Source: Plantago major (taxonomy: Eukaryota > Streptophyta > Magnoliopsida > Lamiales > Plantaginaceae). Taken from it: a DNA stretch of 64,000 nt. Shown in pieces: positions 25,388 through 36,784 of this stretch. Location: positions 1 through 64,000 of the forward strand of contig JAIFAC010000031.1 in NCBI GenBank assembly GCA_026545765.1. Direction: 5' to 3'. A program made the translations under genes and the position numbers. How positions within the stretch are numbered: the stretch's first letter is position 1; each line of letters begins with the position of its first letter. The notes below the pieces were generated by a model, which ran no database searches, was not told the origin of the DNA, and worked only from the letters and a program-made list of their open reading frames with translations.

Positions 25388-26658
25388 ATGAGTGAACCAC
25401 CAAAATATGCATATCCATATCCTGCTCAAGGTACTCATCTTCATCTGCTCTACTTTGCTTGCTTTCTTGTATTTTTCTTTCTCGTCTTATATGTGCTGTG
25501 CTTTCATGATCTGATTGCTGCTATATATCCTGGGAATCTAGTATAATTTCGACGATTTGATTTACTTCCGTTCCGTGTACTAAGTGTAAACAATTACAGT
25601 ATGAACAATGAAATACTTGATTTTCTAATCAATTGTAAAATCAACATCCAATGCCATTAATAGTATAAATAAGAACCAACACATAATTTGTAGATGGATT
25701 TGCAAAAGTTTTGATTTAAAAAAATCTCAATCTCCACTATAATATACTCGTCCGTCTCAGTTTCATCTTTCCATTAACACAGTTCAATAATGAAAAATTA
25801 AAATGTAAATATTTAATAATATGAATTTTTAATTTTTTTACCTACATTATTTATTATTTATGAGTAATTGACCAACAAACTTTGTAAGCGTTCACCAGAA
25901 AAATTCAAATGAAAAGATGAGACGGAGACGGAGGGAGTATAATATCAGTTTTGCTATATATATGACTTGAGATTTTGCTTGTATCTTTCTCTGGTACATA
26001 AGGATGCATATACTATCTGAATAGTATTGGTGATGTAGATGGAGCTCAGCCCTTTTATAATTAGTCACACCTTAGATTCAATCCTGTCTCTACCACTGGT
26101 TGTCATAGAGTGTTGATGTTTAATTAATTTTGATATGGTGAAATGAAATGTATTTGCAAGAACAGGGCATTATCAAGGACCACCTGTAATGGCACCTCCT
26201 CAGTATGCTTATGCTGCTCCTCCACCAAAGAGGAATCCTGGATTCTTGGAGGGATGGTAATTAATTAATTAATTAACTAACCAACCTTGTTTGGAATCAT
26301 GAATTTTAACGCTGGCTACTACTTTCTCCGTCCTGCACAAGTTCCCATTTGATTTTTATTGAATCTTATAACTAAATCACACAATAAAATTAGAGACTTC
26401 AAAAAATTATGCCATTAAGAATTTGTAACGGTCATATATATATATTTTCACAATATACTTTCAGTAATTGTCTTTAGCATATGAATTGAGTCACACAAAG
26501 TCAATAAATCAAATGGGAAGCTCCACCCTGGATGAAGACGAAGGAAGTAGTAGTTTTATGTTTTGGACTCTAACTCATGCTTCTTAATTTGTAGCCTTGC
26601 AGCATTATGTTGCTGTTGCCTAGCAGACGAGTGCTGCGACATGTTGTTTTTCTTCTAG
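25388..26658 (+). CDS. Cysteine-rich transmembrane module (CYSTM) protein, copy 2, three exons
   Basis: Paralogue of the gene at 19201, same family and same intron phases. Exon 1 is 25388-25430 (MSEPPKYAYPYPAQ). Exon 2 is 26166-26256 (GHYQGPPVMAPPQYAYAAPP then PKRNPGFLEG). Exon 3 is 26595-26658 (CLAALCCCCLADECCDMLFF then F and stop). All junctions keep frame: donor GTACTC, acceptor ACAG, donor GTAATT, acceptor GTAG. The CLAALCCCCL tail is the classic CYSTM core, expected to lie in or at a membrane. Total about 75 residues, typical. Intron 1 (735 bp) and intron 2 (338 bp) each carry a Stowaway-type MITE. This copy has no frame break. Confidence 0.92.
25747..25937. mobile_element. Stowaway-type MITE in intron 1 of CYSTM copy 2
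   Basis: Starts CTCGTCCGTCTCAG and ends GACGGAGACGGAGGGAG, imperfect inverted copies of the CTCCCTCCGTC end, with TA on both sides. About 191 bp and AT-rich inside. Confidence 0.75.
26322..26547. mobile_element. Stowaway-type MITE in intron 2 of CYSTM copy 2
   Basis: Left end CTTTCTCCGTCCTGCACAAG, right end GAAGACGAAGGAAG, flanked by TA. Subterminal GTTCCCATTTGA and TCAAATGGGAAGC are also inverted copies. About 226 bp, so it makes up most of the intron. Confidence 0.7.
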
Positions 26659-28281
26659 TATTCATGTTGCAGGTTTATGGTTTTGGTAGGCTGCTTTAGT
26701 TTTGCATTGTTGGTGTGAACATGCATTGTGTTATCTACTTCATAAGTATGATGTATGGTATTATGTCGATCTCTCCAGTAGTGTTACACGTTTGGCTTTA
26801 TGTGTTTTCTTTGGAAACTGAAAAATTTATGAAGAAGCTTGAAAGTTCATTGAGTAGCTGCATAAGAATGCTCCTATGGATTTATAAGTTTGCGCCAAAG
26901 AAAAAGCAATTCCAAACCTTCAAGGAACTCCCCACATGCAAGCAACCTCCACATTAATCCTAGGGTACTGCAAATTTTGGTCAAGTTTTAATGGGGAGAT
27001 AAAGATACAAAGATATAGTACTATGCATTACAAAATGTTAGAAACTTTCAGAATATGGTACTGGAATTGCAAAGTAGCTAGGTTGCCCTCTTAATTTTGA
27101 CAATTTGAGAGAACCATCTCATTAACATACCTTGTTATGTTTGACTAACATCAGGTAAATACGACGACGATACAAATATGTAACAAATAGTTTTTCTATC
27201 ATCAGTCGAACTGTTGACTATTGTTAGTCAAGGTGTGGACATGTGACATGTGTCGTCGCTATCCATCGTCCTAACCTGCAACTTGTTACTATATTTGGAA
27301 GTGTCAATTTTCATATTAACTTTCCTTTTATAGTAAAATATTAATTAAATATACATCCTAATACAATTATAATTATACATTTATATCAAATTTAACACAC
27401 ACTTATTCATAAATTTCACTTATTTCCGAAAACTCAAATATACCCTAATTTCTTTAACACCTATTCCCAACCTGCAGATACATTCAAAAACTAGGAAATG
27501 GAGTTGGGGCTTTCTGAGGTCTTGCAACAGAGCAGCTCCGAGGACCTAGCAATTAGCATTTGCTATCTTTGTCACGGCAAAATGATTTTTGTTTCTGATT
27601 TTGGTTTCATGGATTCCTTTCCTCGATTCCATACCAAAAGAGTGAAGAAAAGGAGATGAGTTCGTTGTAGTCCATAGAAAGAATTAAAAGAAAATTGATT
27701 CTGAACTTTTATTAATTACGTACCGGGTGATGTGATCATGTTGGAATTGAAGCAAAGTAGCAAAATAAGGGTGCTAGATCAACAAAATGATCGGGCTTTG
27801 AGAGTAGGTGACTGTAACACTAGCAGCCCAGAAGAAAAGGCCCTTTCCGGTGGATATTTTGGAGATGATCATTGCGTTGTTTGATTTGATCGGAGATGAA
27901 GATTTTTAGGAAATGAATGATTTTAATTTGATTTTGTTTGGAGATAATGATCGATTGTTGGTTTTGATTGATTTTGATTTCTATTGATATGATATTTTAA
28001 TTTTAGTAGATTTTCAATAATATGAATTTTGAAATAGAATGATTTTTAAAAATATTTATATTTAAATAGTTTAAGGCGATATAGGCGGTTAGAGCAACAC
28101 GTAGTGCAACATCTAGTCGACAGGAGCGACACTTGAGGACAACACTTAATGCAACAGGTAGCATGTCACTCGATCTCCACCGTTAAATTTATTATCTAGT
28201 GGATCAAAATAAGTGACTGAAGTTAGTCGAGCGTCTGCGACTCATTGACGATAGAAGACCCGACTAACATTACAAAGTTCT
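26659..28281. other. Spacer after CYSTM copy 2
   Basis: The first part is 3' UTR of the CYSTM gene. No other gene recognised. A frame at 26715-26957 overlaps the UTR and has no family signature. Confidence 0.5.
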
Positions 28282-28559
28282 CACATTCTATGGGAGAATG
28301 GCACCAATAGTCTGCCGAATAGGCCATATAGGCGCCTTGATGTATCGTTCTTGCCTTGTGACATTTAGTCCGTTGTTTCTTGGTCATGACTACTGAAGGA
28401 CAAATTGACAATTTGACTCAAATCGACATGGCAGGTCGATGAGTCAAATCGACACATCACCATGCCACCTCATTAAAATGGTCAAATAATGTAAAATTAA
28501 ATTAAAAATAAAATTAAATTTTAAAAAGAAAATTAAATTTCATAATTTGAAATTAAAAA

Positions 28560-29499
28560 TGAATGTGCAATTTATATTGCACTTGTTTTTATTAATTGGC
28601 CTTTCTTCGTTTATTAGCGGTTCGACGATTGTAGTTGTTTTCTATGGTTATTTTGTAGGATATATCAAGTTGAAACTCAGCGTGCTTGTGGATCACGATT
28701 GATTCTTGTAGCGATTCTTTGTACCAAAAGCATGATGTAGCGATTCTTTGTAGCAAAGAACCTTTGTAGCAAAAGGAAAATAAGAAGCATAATGCAAGAA
28801 AAGGCGCCATATTGTTTAAGAAAGAATTTGATGCTATAAGGAAAGTGAGATTTAAAGAGATTGATATCTAGAAGACTCCTTATCTTGTTGAAGATAACAA
28901 AAGCGGTTTCCTTCCTAGAAAACCTACGAGTTTCGACTTGGGCAACCGTGTTTCTTCCGGGAAGATCGATTGTTGTACATTACGGAAGAACACCTGATGC
29001 AATTGCCGCTTCTGTGAACAAAAGAGTGATCAATACATGTTCTACGCGTCTTGCTTTACTAGACTTTTATTTCAGTGTTTACTTGTGAGTGTTCTTTAAA
29101 GATTGAGAATTACTCTAGTATCATTGAACTGGAATAGGTTTTTCTTATGCATTAGGTGTAGTTTTCCGTAAGTTTAATCAATCGTCTGTGATTGAATTAA
29201 ACTTCTTTTCATAATTCTACTTTTCACATCGTGTAGAAATTTTACCTACGGCGCTGCCAATATATTTTTTCTATATATTGGCTTGGTTTATTGAAGAAGA
29301 TTTGATTATCTGTTGGTCTGCTTAATCGTGTGATCAGTTTTATTCCGCTGCACTTTACTGAGTTTTGTTGATCACAGTTCACTGTTGTTGTAGTCTTGTC
29401 GATCCTTTGTTCCTTTGTTGAGAAATGGTGTTTCAGCGTCAATAATCGACGTCGTTCAAACTATCCAGAAGTATCAATCCCGGTCCTACAGTTCTAACA
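28560..29499 (-). mobile_element. Solo LTR (940 bp), TSD AAAAA, nested in the foldback element
   Basis: On the minus strand it begins TGTTAGAACTGTAGGACCGG and ends GCACATTCA. AAAAA flanks both sides (28555-28559 and 29500-29504). The foldback arm matches its partner across the insertion, which confirms the boundaries independently. It is related to the solo LTR at 47737 (shared TGTTAGAACT start, AGTAGAATTAT, TTTAAT.AATCACA, TATTC.AGTTCAA words and a TTGCAC end). No internal domain remains. Confidence 0.85.
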
Positions 29500-29504
29500 A
29501 AAAA

Positions 29505-29805
29505 AACATAAATAAAATTTATAATTAATTAAAAAACGAGAAGAAGGAGAAAATAATCTGAAGAGCCGCTAAAACAGATTCAACGGGAGATTTATTCCCA
29601 AATTCACCAAGTAAAACCCTAATTGTCAGAAGAACACATAAAGACGGAGCAAAAATTTGGAGAAGACGGAGCAGAAATTTGACAATTAGGGTTTTACTTG
29701 GTGAATTTGGGAGACGTTGAATCTGTTTTAGCGACTCTTCAGATTATTTTCTCCTTCTTTTTGTTTTTTTAATAACTTATAAATTTTATTTATGTTTTTT
29801 TTATT
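29505..29805. repeat. Inner hairpin of the foldback element
   Basis: ACATAAATAAAATTTATAA through AAATTCACCAAGTAAAACCC (about 29507-29625) is the inverted copy of about 29683-29800. Around 60 bases form the loop, which contains two GACGGAGCA.AAATTTG words. Transcribed, it would form a stem over 100 bp long. Confidence 0.85.
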
Positions 29806-30072
29806 TCAAATTATGAAATTTAATTTTTATTTTTTAATTTAATTTTACATTATTTGACCATTTTAATGAGGTGGCATGGTGATGTGTCGTATTTGACTCG
29901 TTGACCCGTTGCCATGTCAGATTTTGGAGTCAAAATTGTCAATTTGTCCTTCTGTAGCCATGACCGAAGAAACAACGGGACTAAATGTCACAGGGTGGGC
30001 AAACAATGCACTGCGTGCGCCATTTGGCCTATTCGGCGGGACCATTGGTGCCATTCTCTCCACATTCTATGG

Positions 30073-31834
30073 ATTTTGCTCTGACCAATGGAGGACCATT
30101 ATATTTTTCATCTCGGAGTTAAATTGTAAATATCATATTATCCCTCATATTATCCCCCGACTAAGGACTTTTTAATTAAAACATGAAAAATGATTGTAAA
30201 TCGCTATGCGAAATCAGATGCTTGAATATTAGTTTGACGTATGTTTTGGAGAGTTTAATGTGATTGAGAACGGTACTCGTACTATTAACAAGATGTACCT
30301 TTTCTTGGAAATACATCATGAATAACTTTAGAATTAACCACATAAATGGCACTATCATAGTTTAAAGTAAAAATCTCTAGCTAATATACTAGTGGCGAGA
30401 TCGGCACAATAAAAATCCAACTTGGTATTTTAAATCTTTAGGTAACTAACGGATTATTGTTTGGCAATCATTATTCATTATTCATTATTGTTATGTCATT
30501 ATTCATTCGTTTTTATGTTTTTCATACAACAAAAAAATATGTTAAATTGAAGACTTGTTAAAATGACTCTATTGAAGTGTTGTGGTTAAGTTAAGTCATT
30601 ATTTACGAATTTTTATATTTATCATACAATAAAAACTCTGCAAGTCATTATTATACTCATATAAATCGATTTAATATCAAATTCTAGGATAAAAATTCTC
30701 TATTAAAGTGTTGTGCCAAACTAGCTACAATACTTCACAAATTTTTGGAAGAGACGTGTATTAATGAGAGAACTGAGAGACAGACTGATGTTCTTAAGTA
30801 TATGTATAATGTTTTAAACAATATTAATAATGTTTTAGGTAGACATTTTATATCATTTTTCATATATATGTATATCATCGATGTTTTTTGTAAAACCTCT
30901 AATGATTTTTTTATATAAGTGTAATGTTTGTCCGTCTTTTTTTGTATCTCCATAAGATCATCTCTCAAGAGACTTAGGCTCCGTTCTCTTCGTTTGAATA
31001 GAACTGAATTGTAGTATCAAAAACAACTAAATAAAACTTAACTTAACTGAACTGAATGAATTTGAACTGAAATTAATGAGTTTTCAGATGAAAATAACAT
31101 TTACGATACTTTACTTTAAAAAGAAAAAATTAAAAAATACTACTGCAAGTCTGCAACCGTTATCCTACGTCTGATCCCAGGTAATTTCCGATTCCTCTTC
31201 TCCCGCACTGTTCACTGTATTTTTATCACTTATTTTCACCATGTTTCTTCGGTTATGTTTAATGGATAATTTTAGTCAATAGAATTCTATTAAATCACTG
31301 TTTGCGTATATTATGAATTTGCATAAATTTTATAGGTGCGATGTTGAATTTTGATCGGATTCAGTTTTTCTACTCGCTGTTTGTGTATATTCGAATTTGC
31401 ATAGATTCTATTGGTGCTGGCTAGCTATGTCCATTAGATGATTCTGATTCAGCTAGCAGTGTGTATGGTGTGCGTATAACTGAGTTTATGCTTGATTGAA
31501 AAATAAAATTGATTTGCTAGACACAAAATTTGGTCATCGCCACAATGTAGCAGGCTACTGGTAATTTCACAGCGAAACTGAATGATAATAACTCAAGCTA
31601 TCTTAAATACATTCTCAAGTTTACGTCATTGTAGATATCGAACATTATTCCCTTACTTGGGAACCTAGATCCTAAACTTGACTATAGTCTATAGTGTCCT
31701 CTCGCCATTTGATGTGTTTTACATTGGAATCTATCGTAATTAAGTTGAGCTAGAATGAGTTTTTTAGTTTGCTGACACTAAATTTATTCTCTTAGGACCA
31801 ACACAGATTTTTAAAAAATACGCTCCACTGGAAC
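30073..31834. other. Spacer between the foldback element and F-box gene 1
   Basis: No gene. Contains one copy of a dispersed repeat (30744-30950) and the upstream region of the F-box gene. The minus-strand frame 30735-30968 is the repeat read through, not a gene. Confidence 0.5.
30744..30950. repeat. Dispersed repeat, copy A
   Basis: Matches 50829-51010: TAATGTTTTAAACAATAT, (A/G)ATAATGTTTTA, ATATATGTATATCA.CGAT and a TAATGTTT(T)GTC end occur in the same order. Diverged, no coding potential, class unknown. Confidence 0.65.
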
Positions 31835-32873
31835 ATGGCTGCAATAGTCTATCACTGCTCGCTGCCCAAAGATCTTATATCTGAGATATTGCCAAGGCTG
31901 CCTGTGAAATCGCTGTTGCGTTTCAGGTCTACTTGTAAGCAATGGCATACACTCATAACAAGTCCAAAATTTGTGGACAAGCATTTCCATCATGAGAGCA
32001 ACCATACGCGTCTCCTCTTCTGCAACTATGGTTTTGGCACTCTGATGGACCGGGAACCGTATGATAAAGGAATCGATGTACAGGTGTTGGATCCGAATGT
32101 GTCATATGGGTACATTAAGTGTCTTTGTGGTCCTTGCAACGGCATATTCTGTGCTGACTTACAGAGATGACAATAAATTGGGTCTGTGGAACCCTGCCAC
32201 CAGAAGGTTTAAGTTACTCATTCCTCCTCCATACAGTTCAAATTATGATACGACTTGTGCTATTGGTTTTGGGGTGGATCCTATGACAGGTGAATTCAAG
32301 ATCGTGTTGCTCTACAGGGAAGGGAAGGTTTCCATTTACAGGTCAAGTGTCAACTCTTGGACATATTTGGACGCTGTACTACATTATGATCATAGCTTCT
32401 CTGCGAGCAGAACTACCTATGCAGCTACATTCTCGAATGGATTTTGTTACTGGCGCACATACAGGGAAAGGCCGTGTGATGAAACTGGGGGTAATGCTAT
32501 CCTTGCATTTGACATGCATAAACAAGTGTTTGAGGAAATAGAGATGCCAATTGAAGATCACGTTGGACGATCATTCACTACTCTTGGTCTACATGAGAAT
32601 TCCCTTGCCTTGATTTATATTTCAAGTACGGACGTTATTGATGTATGGTCGATGAAGCAACACGGGTGCTGGACAAAAGTCTACGATGTTGTTACTTCTA
32701 TAGAATCATGCAAGCATTATGAATGTTTGGAAAGGATTTTTGATTGGCGTGCTAATGGTTCTTGGATCTTGGACACTCGTTCTTGTAAGGAAGAAAACTT
32801 TCTTTCTATAGCCACGTATTGTGGTTGGTCTCATTTATATGTTTTATACAAAGAGAACCTTGCTAAGATATGA
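31835..32873 (+). CDS. F-box protein 1 (F-box plus FBA-type domain), one frame break
   Basis: Substrate-recognition subunit of an SCF ubiquitin ligase, CPR1/CPR30-like type; target unknown. The N-terminal F-box is SLPKDLISEILPRLPVKSLL then RFRSTCKQWHTLITSPKFV (residues about 8-48). The F-box-associated region carries LGLWNPATRRFKLL, IGFGVDPMTGEFKIV, VYSS-type SIYRSSVNSW, ILAFDMHKQVFEEIEMP and DVWSMKQHGCWTKVYDV. The frame changes near 32160: CNGIFCAD is followed by LQR-stop, while one base less (GAC TAC AGA GAT GAC) gives YRDDNKLGLWNP. This looks like one extra T. Single exon, about 345 residues when joined, normal for the family. F-box gene 2 lies 3.2 kb downstream, same strand. Confidence 0.85.
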
Positions 32874-35020
32874 GGCGAATCTCGGATCCAAAATTTTGAC
32901 ATGTATGATGCCTACCTTTATTATGAAGACTTGGTGTCACAGATCTAGTGAGATGTTCTTGGGGTGATACTTTTTATACTAGTGATACTCAAATTATCGT
33001 AAAACTCATGATTTTCTTATCTATGCTAATGTGATGTAAAATCTCACTATTATTTAATAAAATGTTCTTCGTGATAAATTCTTGATGATTAATCTTTCAA
33101 TGCATCTTCTGTTTTTTGTATAGTTGTGTTGTGCTTTCTTCCTTCCAAATTTCTTGTTATATGCCATGTTATCTACATGCATATTTTACTGCGCTTCTTT
33201 ACATTCAAATGATAGTGCATTGTTATAACTTATAAGTAACTTTGGCTCAAACAATGCTATGGCTATGTTGTTACCTGGCATTGCCTGCGAGCGAAATCAC
33301 TGTTCTGTACCAAATTTCTTCTGTTCTTTTGTATAGTTTTGCTGTGCTTTCCTCCTGTACGGTGCAGTAATTAAACTCAATTGTTGCAGAATCTGAGCAG
33401 GCAATAGTATTATTCACAGACCAAATTGCAGTGCATGCGTTCTCGTTCGTAATGTCAGCGTCTTGGGTAAAGTGGCGCACTTGGGAATGCACTAAAGAAA
33501 GTACTAGTCTGATCACTGATGGACCTATACCGACTTACCCAACGACAATATAGGGGATAGAGTCATTGGCGGATCCAAGCCGGGTCGAGGGGGGTCGCTC
33601 GACCCAGCTCGACTCGCCCCTGCCTCATAATAAGTAGCGATAGAAAATTTAAATGATGAACTATATATACTATTTACTAGCAAATTGTTTATGATTTGAA
33701 CTGTGGCTTAGTGGATAAGCACGCTAGATTTATCCTCATTGTCCTGAGTTCTACACCTAGCGTTTCCCAAAATTTTTATGTATTTATCCATACTCATAGT
33801 CATGAGCTTACGTTTCTCTGGTTTTAGTATTCATAGCTTATACATTCTGCAAAAAAAAATTCACTTGACAAATATTAAGCAATCTCATTTCTGAAATTCT
33901 GCGTTTTGCTAAAAGTCTGTTTTTACCTTTTATATATTCTATCATTCTTTAGCTTTTCGCGTAAAAGCTAGCTATTACTTAATGTATGAAGTTATAAGGC
34001 GGAGGAGTATTAATTTGTACCTTACTTCTCACCCCAATCTAATACTTTCTCTAGAGACTTTTTTCTATTCTTCAAATTTTTGTAGTGTAATAAGCACTCA
34101 TACCTAACGTATAAGATATGGTAACAATTTTTTACAAATACAAAAAATAAAAAACTTCTAAAAATATAACTAATACGATATTACATAAAATAAGTGACTA
34201 AATGATGACTCTGATTAAATTTTTTCATACTATATACTTACGGTATATGACATGATTATTGTAGTTATGCGTAAAAATAAATCATGAGTTAAAATTGACC
34301 CCCTAGATTAAGATCTTTGGATTACTTGAGTGCGGGTTCCCATTAGTGTGTTCATAAGCCTAATAAACATTTTTCTAATTATTTATGTTAATTGTCTCGG
34401 TGTTTCAATAAATTGGCCCATGGCCGTAAAATTAGGAAAAAAGAGGATCATGTAGATTAGGAGAATAGTTCTTAGGACCATTAGAACACTATTTAGGAAA
34501 GCGTTTTTACTGCTGAATAAACGTGTCGCATCAATTCATTCAAAGGTTCCATCGTAGCCTTGGTTGAGAACCGCAAGTTCTGGAACTGAATTAAAATAAT
34601 TCAGAGAAGTTGTTGCTGATCGAGATTTGCAAACACATTCAAAACAGGCTCTTCTTGATTCCAAGTAAGTTTCTGTAACCTTTTCATTAGTAATTAATTT
34701 CCTCTGTTGATATATACACAGAATAAAAGGTTTTTATGTTGATTCAACACTATTAGCCTTGATCTTTACCAATCTTGATTCTGAGACAGCTTCTCAAGTA
34801 TATAAGGTTTTCTTTGATGCGGTTTCTTTTGTTCGATTCTACTGTTTGTTATTACTTATTAGCTTGTGTAGTTGTGATTAATTTGCCTCTGAAAAACCAT
34901 TACAATTCATATTTCCAGTCATCATACTGTTTGTTATTAGCTAGCTTGTATTATTACATTTAAGTCTACAATGAACAATTATCGATCCAATTCATCTTTC
35001 TAGAAGCAGACTTCAAGTAC
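32874..35020. other. Spacer between the two F-box genes
   Basis: The first 300 bases are probably 3' UTR. Contains a transposon-like segment at about 33565-34325. The frame at 33271-33516 has no recognisable product. Confidence 0.5.
33565..34325. mobile_element. Candidate non-autonomous element ending in GGCGGATCCAAGCC and GACCCCCTAGA
   Basis: Left end GGCGGATCCAAGCCGGGTCG then GGGGGGTCGCTCGACC. Near 34298 the right side reads TTGACCCCCTAGATTAAGAT then CTTTGGATTA, a loose inverted counterpart (GGATCC/GGGGGTC against GACCCCC/GGAT). This pattern is common in short plant elements. It includes a tRNA-like A box at about 33703-33713. Ends and duplication are not resolved. Confidence 0.35.
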
Positions 35021-36119
35021 ATGGCTGAAATTAGCTGCCAATGCGCTCTACCGGAGGATCTTATAACCGAAATCCTGTTAAGGTTGCCTGTGAAATCACT
35101 GTTACGGTTTAAGCCCACCTGCACACACTGGTATACTATCATCTCCAGTCCACGTTTCACCAACCTGCATTTCAATCATGAGAGCAACCCTACTCGTCTC
35201 CTCCTCATGCTTCAAAAGAATCTAGACGAGCAACAATCATCGACTTTAGATGAAGCGTATAGATTCCAAGAGTTAGATCAGCTGCATAAGCATGGGAGAA
35301 TTTTGAATCTCTATGGTCCTTGCAAGGGGATCTTTCTTGTGCATATTGAAATGGCTCTATGGAACCCTGCAATTAGGTGGTTGAGGTTCCTACCCTCGCA
35401 AAACATCATGTCCACCGTAGATCCTCCCGCTGATGAATTCGAAAACATTGGTATCGGCGTAGATCCCATCACTGATGAATTCAAGGTTGTTTGGTTGTCA
35501 TCTGGTCTAGGGGACCCGCCTTCTGGTGTTATCTACAAATAAAGTAATAATTCTTGGTGTTCCATTGAAGACATTCATGATATCATTATCGGTCTTTTTG
35601 CAGTACATCGTCCTGAGGGACTGACATTCCTGAATGGTTATTGTTATTGTTTGATGCTCTGCATCATCCCCTCGGACTCGGGTGGTCTTTCATGTTCTAT
35701 ATCTATCCTTGCATTTGACATGCATAAGGAAGTCTTCAATGACATGGAGTTGTCCATAAGCTACCCAGGACACGGAAAAATGCCCAGTTATCTCGGTACA
35801 TGTGACAGCTCCCCGGTGTTGATCCTTACATATGGTATGCTAGGTGTGGTCTCTGAGATATGGGTTATGAAGGAACATAGTTGTTGGACAAAACTCCACA
35901 ACTTTGTCCCGTTTGTCAGGCGCCAGAAGTACCTCGGATTTTGGAAGAAGAAAATGGTTATTATTGTATCAGATGATGAAGAGACTGAAGAGGTCATATT
36001 ATTCTATATGATCCCCTCAATCCTGTAACAAGGAAACTCTTATAGTCACAAAGAAGGTTGTGCATCTTCCTTTTAGACGACTTTCTTATAACTACAAGGA
36101 GAGTTTTACTTCAGTTTAA
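35021..36119 (+). CDS. F-box protein 2 (F-box plus FBA-type domain), with in-frame stop and C-terminal frame breaks
   Basis: Tandem paralogue of F-box gene 1 and probably also an SCF subunit. F-box: CALPEDLITEILLRLPVKSL then LRFKPTCTHWYTIISSPRF. The FBA-type region has MALWNPAIRWLRFLP, IGVDPITDEFKVVWL, SILAFDMHKEVFNDMEL and EIWVMKEHSCWTKLHNF. A TAA at 35540-35542 interrupts VIYK-stop-SNNSW where copy 1 has IYRSSVNSW. The frame is unchanged after it, so one substitution (TCA to TAA) explains it. Near 36013 and 36043 the frame shifts twice. Beyond, YDPLNPVTRKL and LIVTKKVVHLPFRR then LSYNYKESFTSV lead to a stop at 36117-36119. Either a young pseudogene or a gene with sequencing errors. The stop is harder to dismiss than the indels. 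Confidence 0.75.
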
Positions 36120-36784
36120 AATAGAGTGTGAAAAATTAAGATTTTGTCAAGAGTTTCTTAGACTTGTTCCTGTGTGTTTCTTTTCCAGAAGATTTTCGAA
36201 TAAAGTTTTGTAAACACTCCCAGTCTTGGTGTATGTGTTGGAGAATGTTATGCAGTTTTGCAGCATTGTTTCATGTTACTGTTCTTCTGGCCGTACTGAT
36301 TCATTCATGGCAGGTTGAAGTTCTGATCTGAGATTGAATGTCCCACTGTTCAAAACTTCCCTGATTCTTCTCTGCTCAGAAACTAATAGATCTGTTTGTA
36401 AATCTGGATCAATTGTTCAAGTTTTACAGATTCTTCTCCGTTTCCAAGTTTAAAGTCTGTGCTCTACATTCATCATGTCTAATCCATTCACAGCATTCTG
36501 AAGTCGGCTTGGTAACAACTCTTTCCTGTAAAAATCACAAGGCCTTTATGTATTATGGGAACGGGCATGACTATGATTCATCTTTTCCTCCAGATGCCAA
36601 TTTTCACTAGCCAAATTGACAAATGTTAAGGTTTATTACAGTTTTACGAAATGTTTGATTATATGGTAGGGAAATCTTTAATGAATGTCATGAACTGTTT
36701 TTCCTTAGAATTCAGCTGTTGACGAATTACACTACACAAAGAAAAACTTTCCAGACGATAAATCTGGCATTCTTGCTTTAGAAT
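36120..36784. other. Convergent intergenic region between F-box gene 2 and the CorA-like gene
   Basis: Holds two 3' UTRs facing each other. No gene seen. The frame 36413-36610 shows no family signature. Confidence 0.5.

Larger units (their letters stand above)
28293..30061. mobile_element. Mutator-like foldback element with long terminal inverted repeats, interrupted by a solo LTR
   Basis: Left end GGAGAATGGCACCAATAG and right end ATTGGTGCCATTCTCTCC are inverted copies. CACATTCTATGG lies directly outside both ends (28282-28293 and 30061-30072), a target duplication of about 9-12 bp that fits Mutator-type elements. The inverted arms run inward about 260 bp to the LTR insertion at 28560, resume at 29505, and meet around 29640-29680, so almost the whole element is two arms with a short loop. 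Without the LTR and its duplication it is about 820 bp. It has no transposase gene. Confidence 0.8.
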
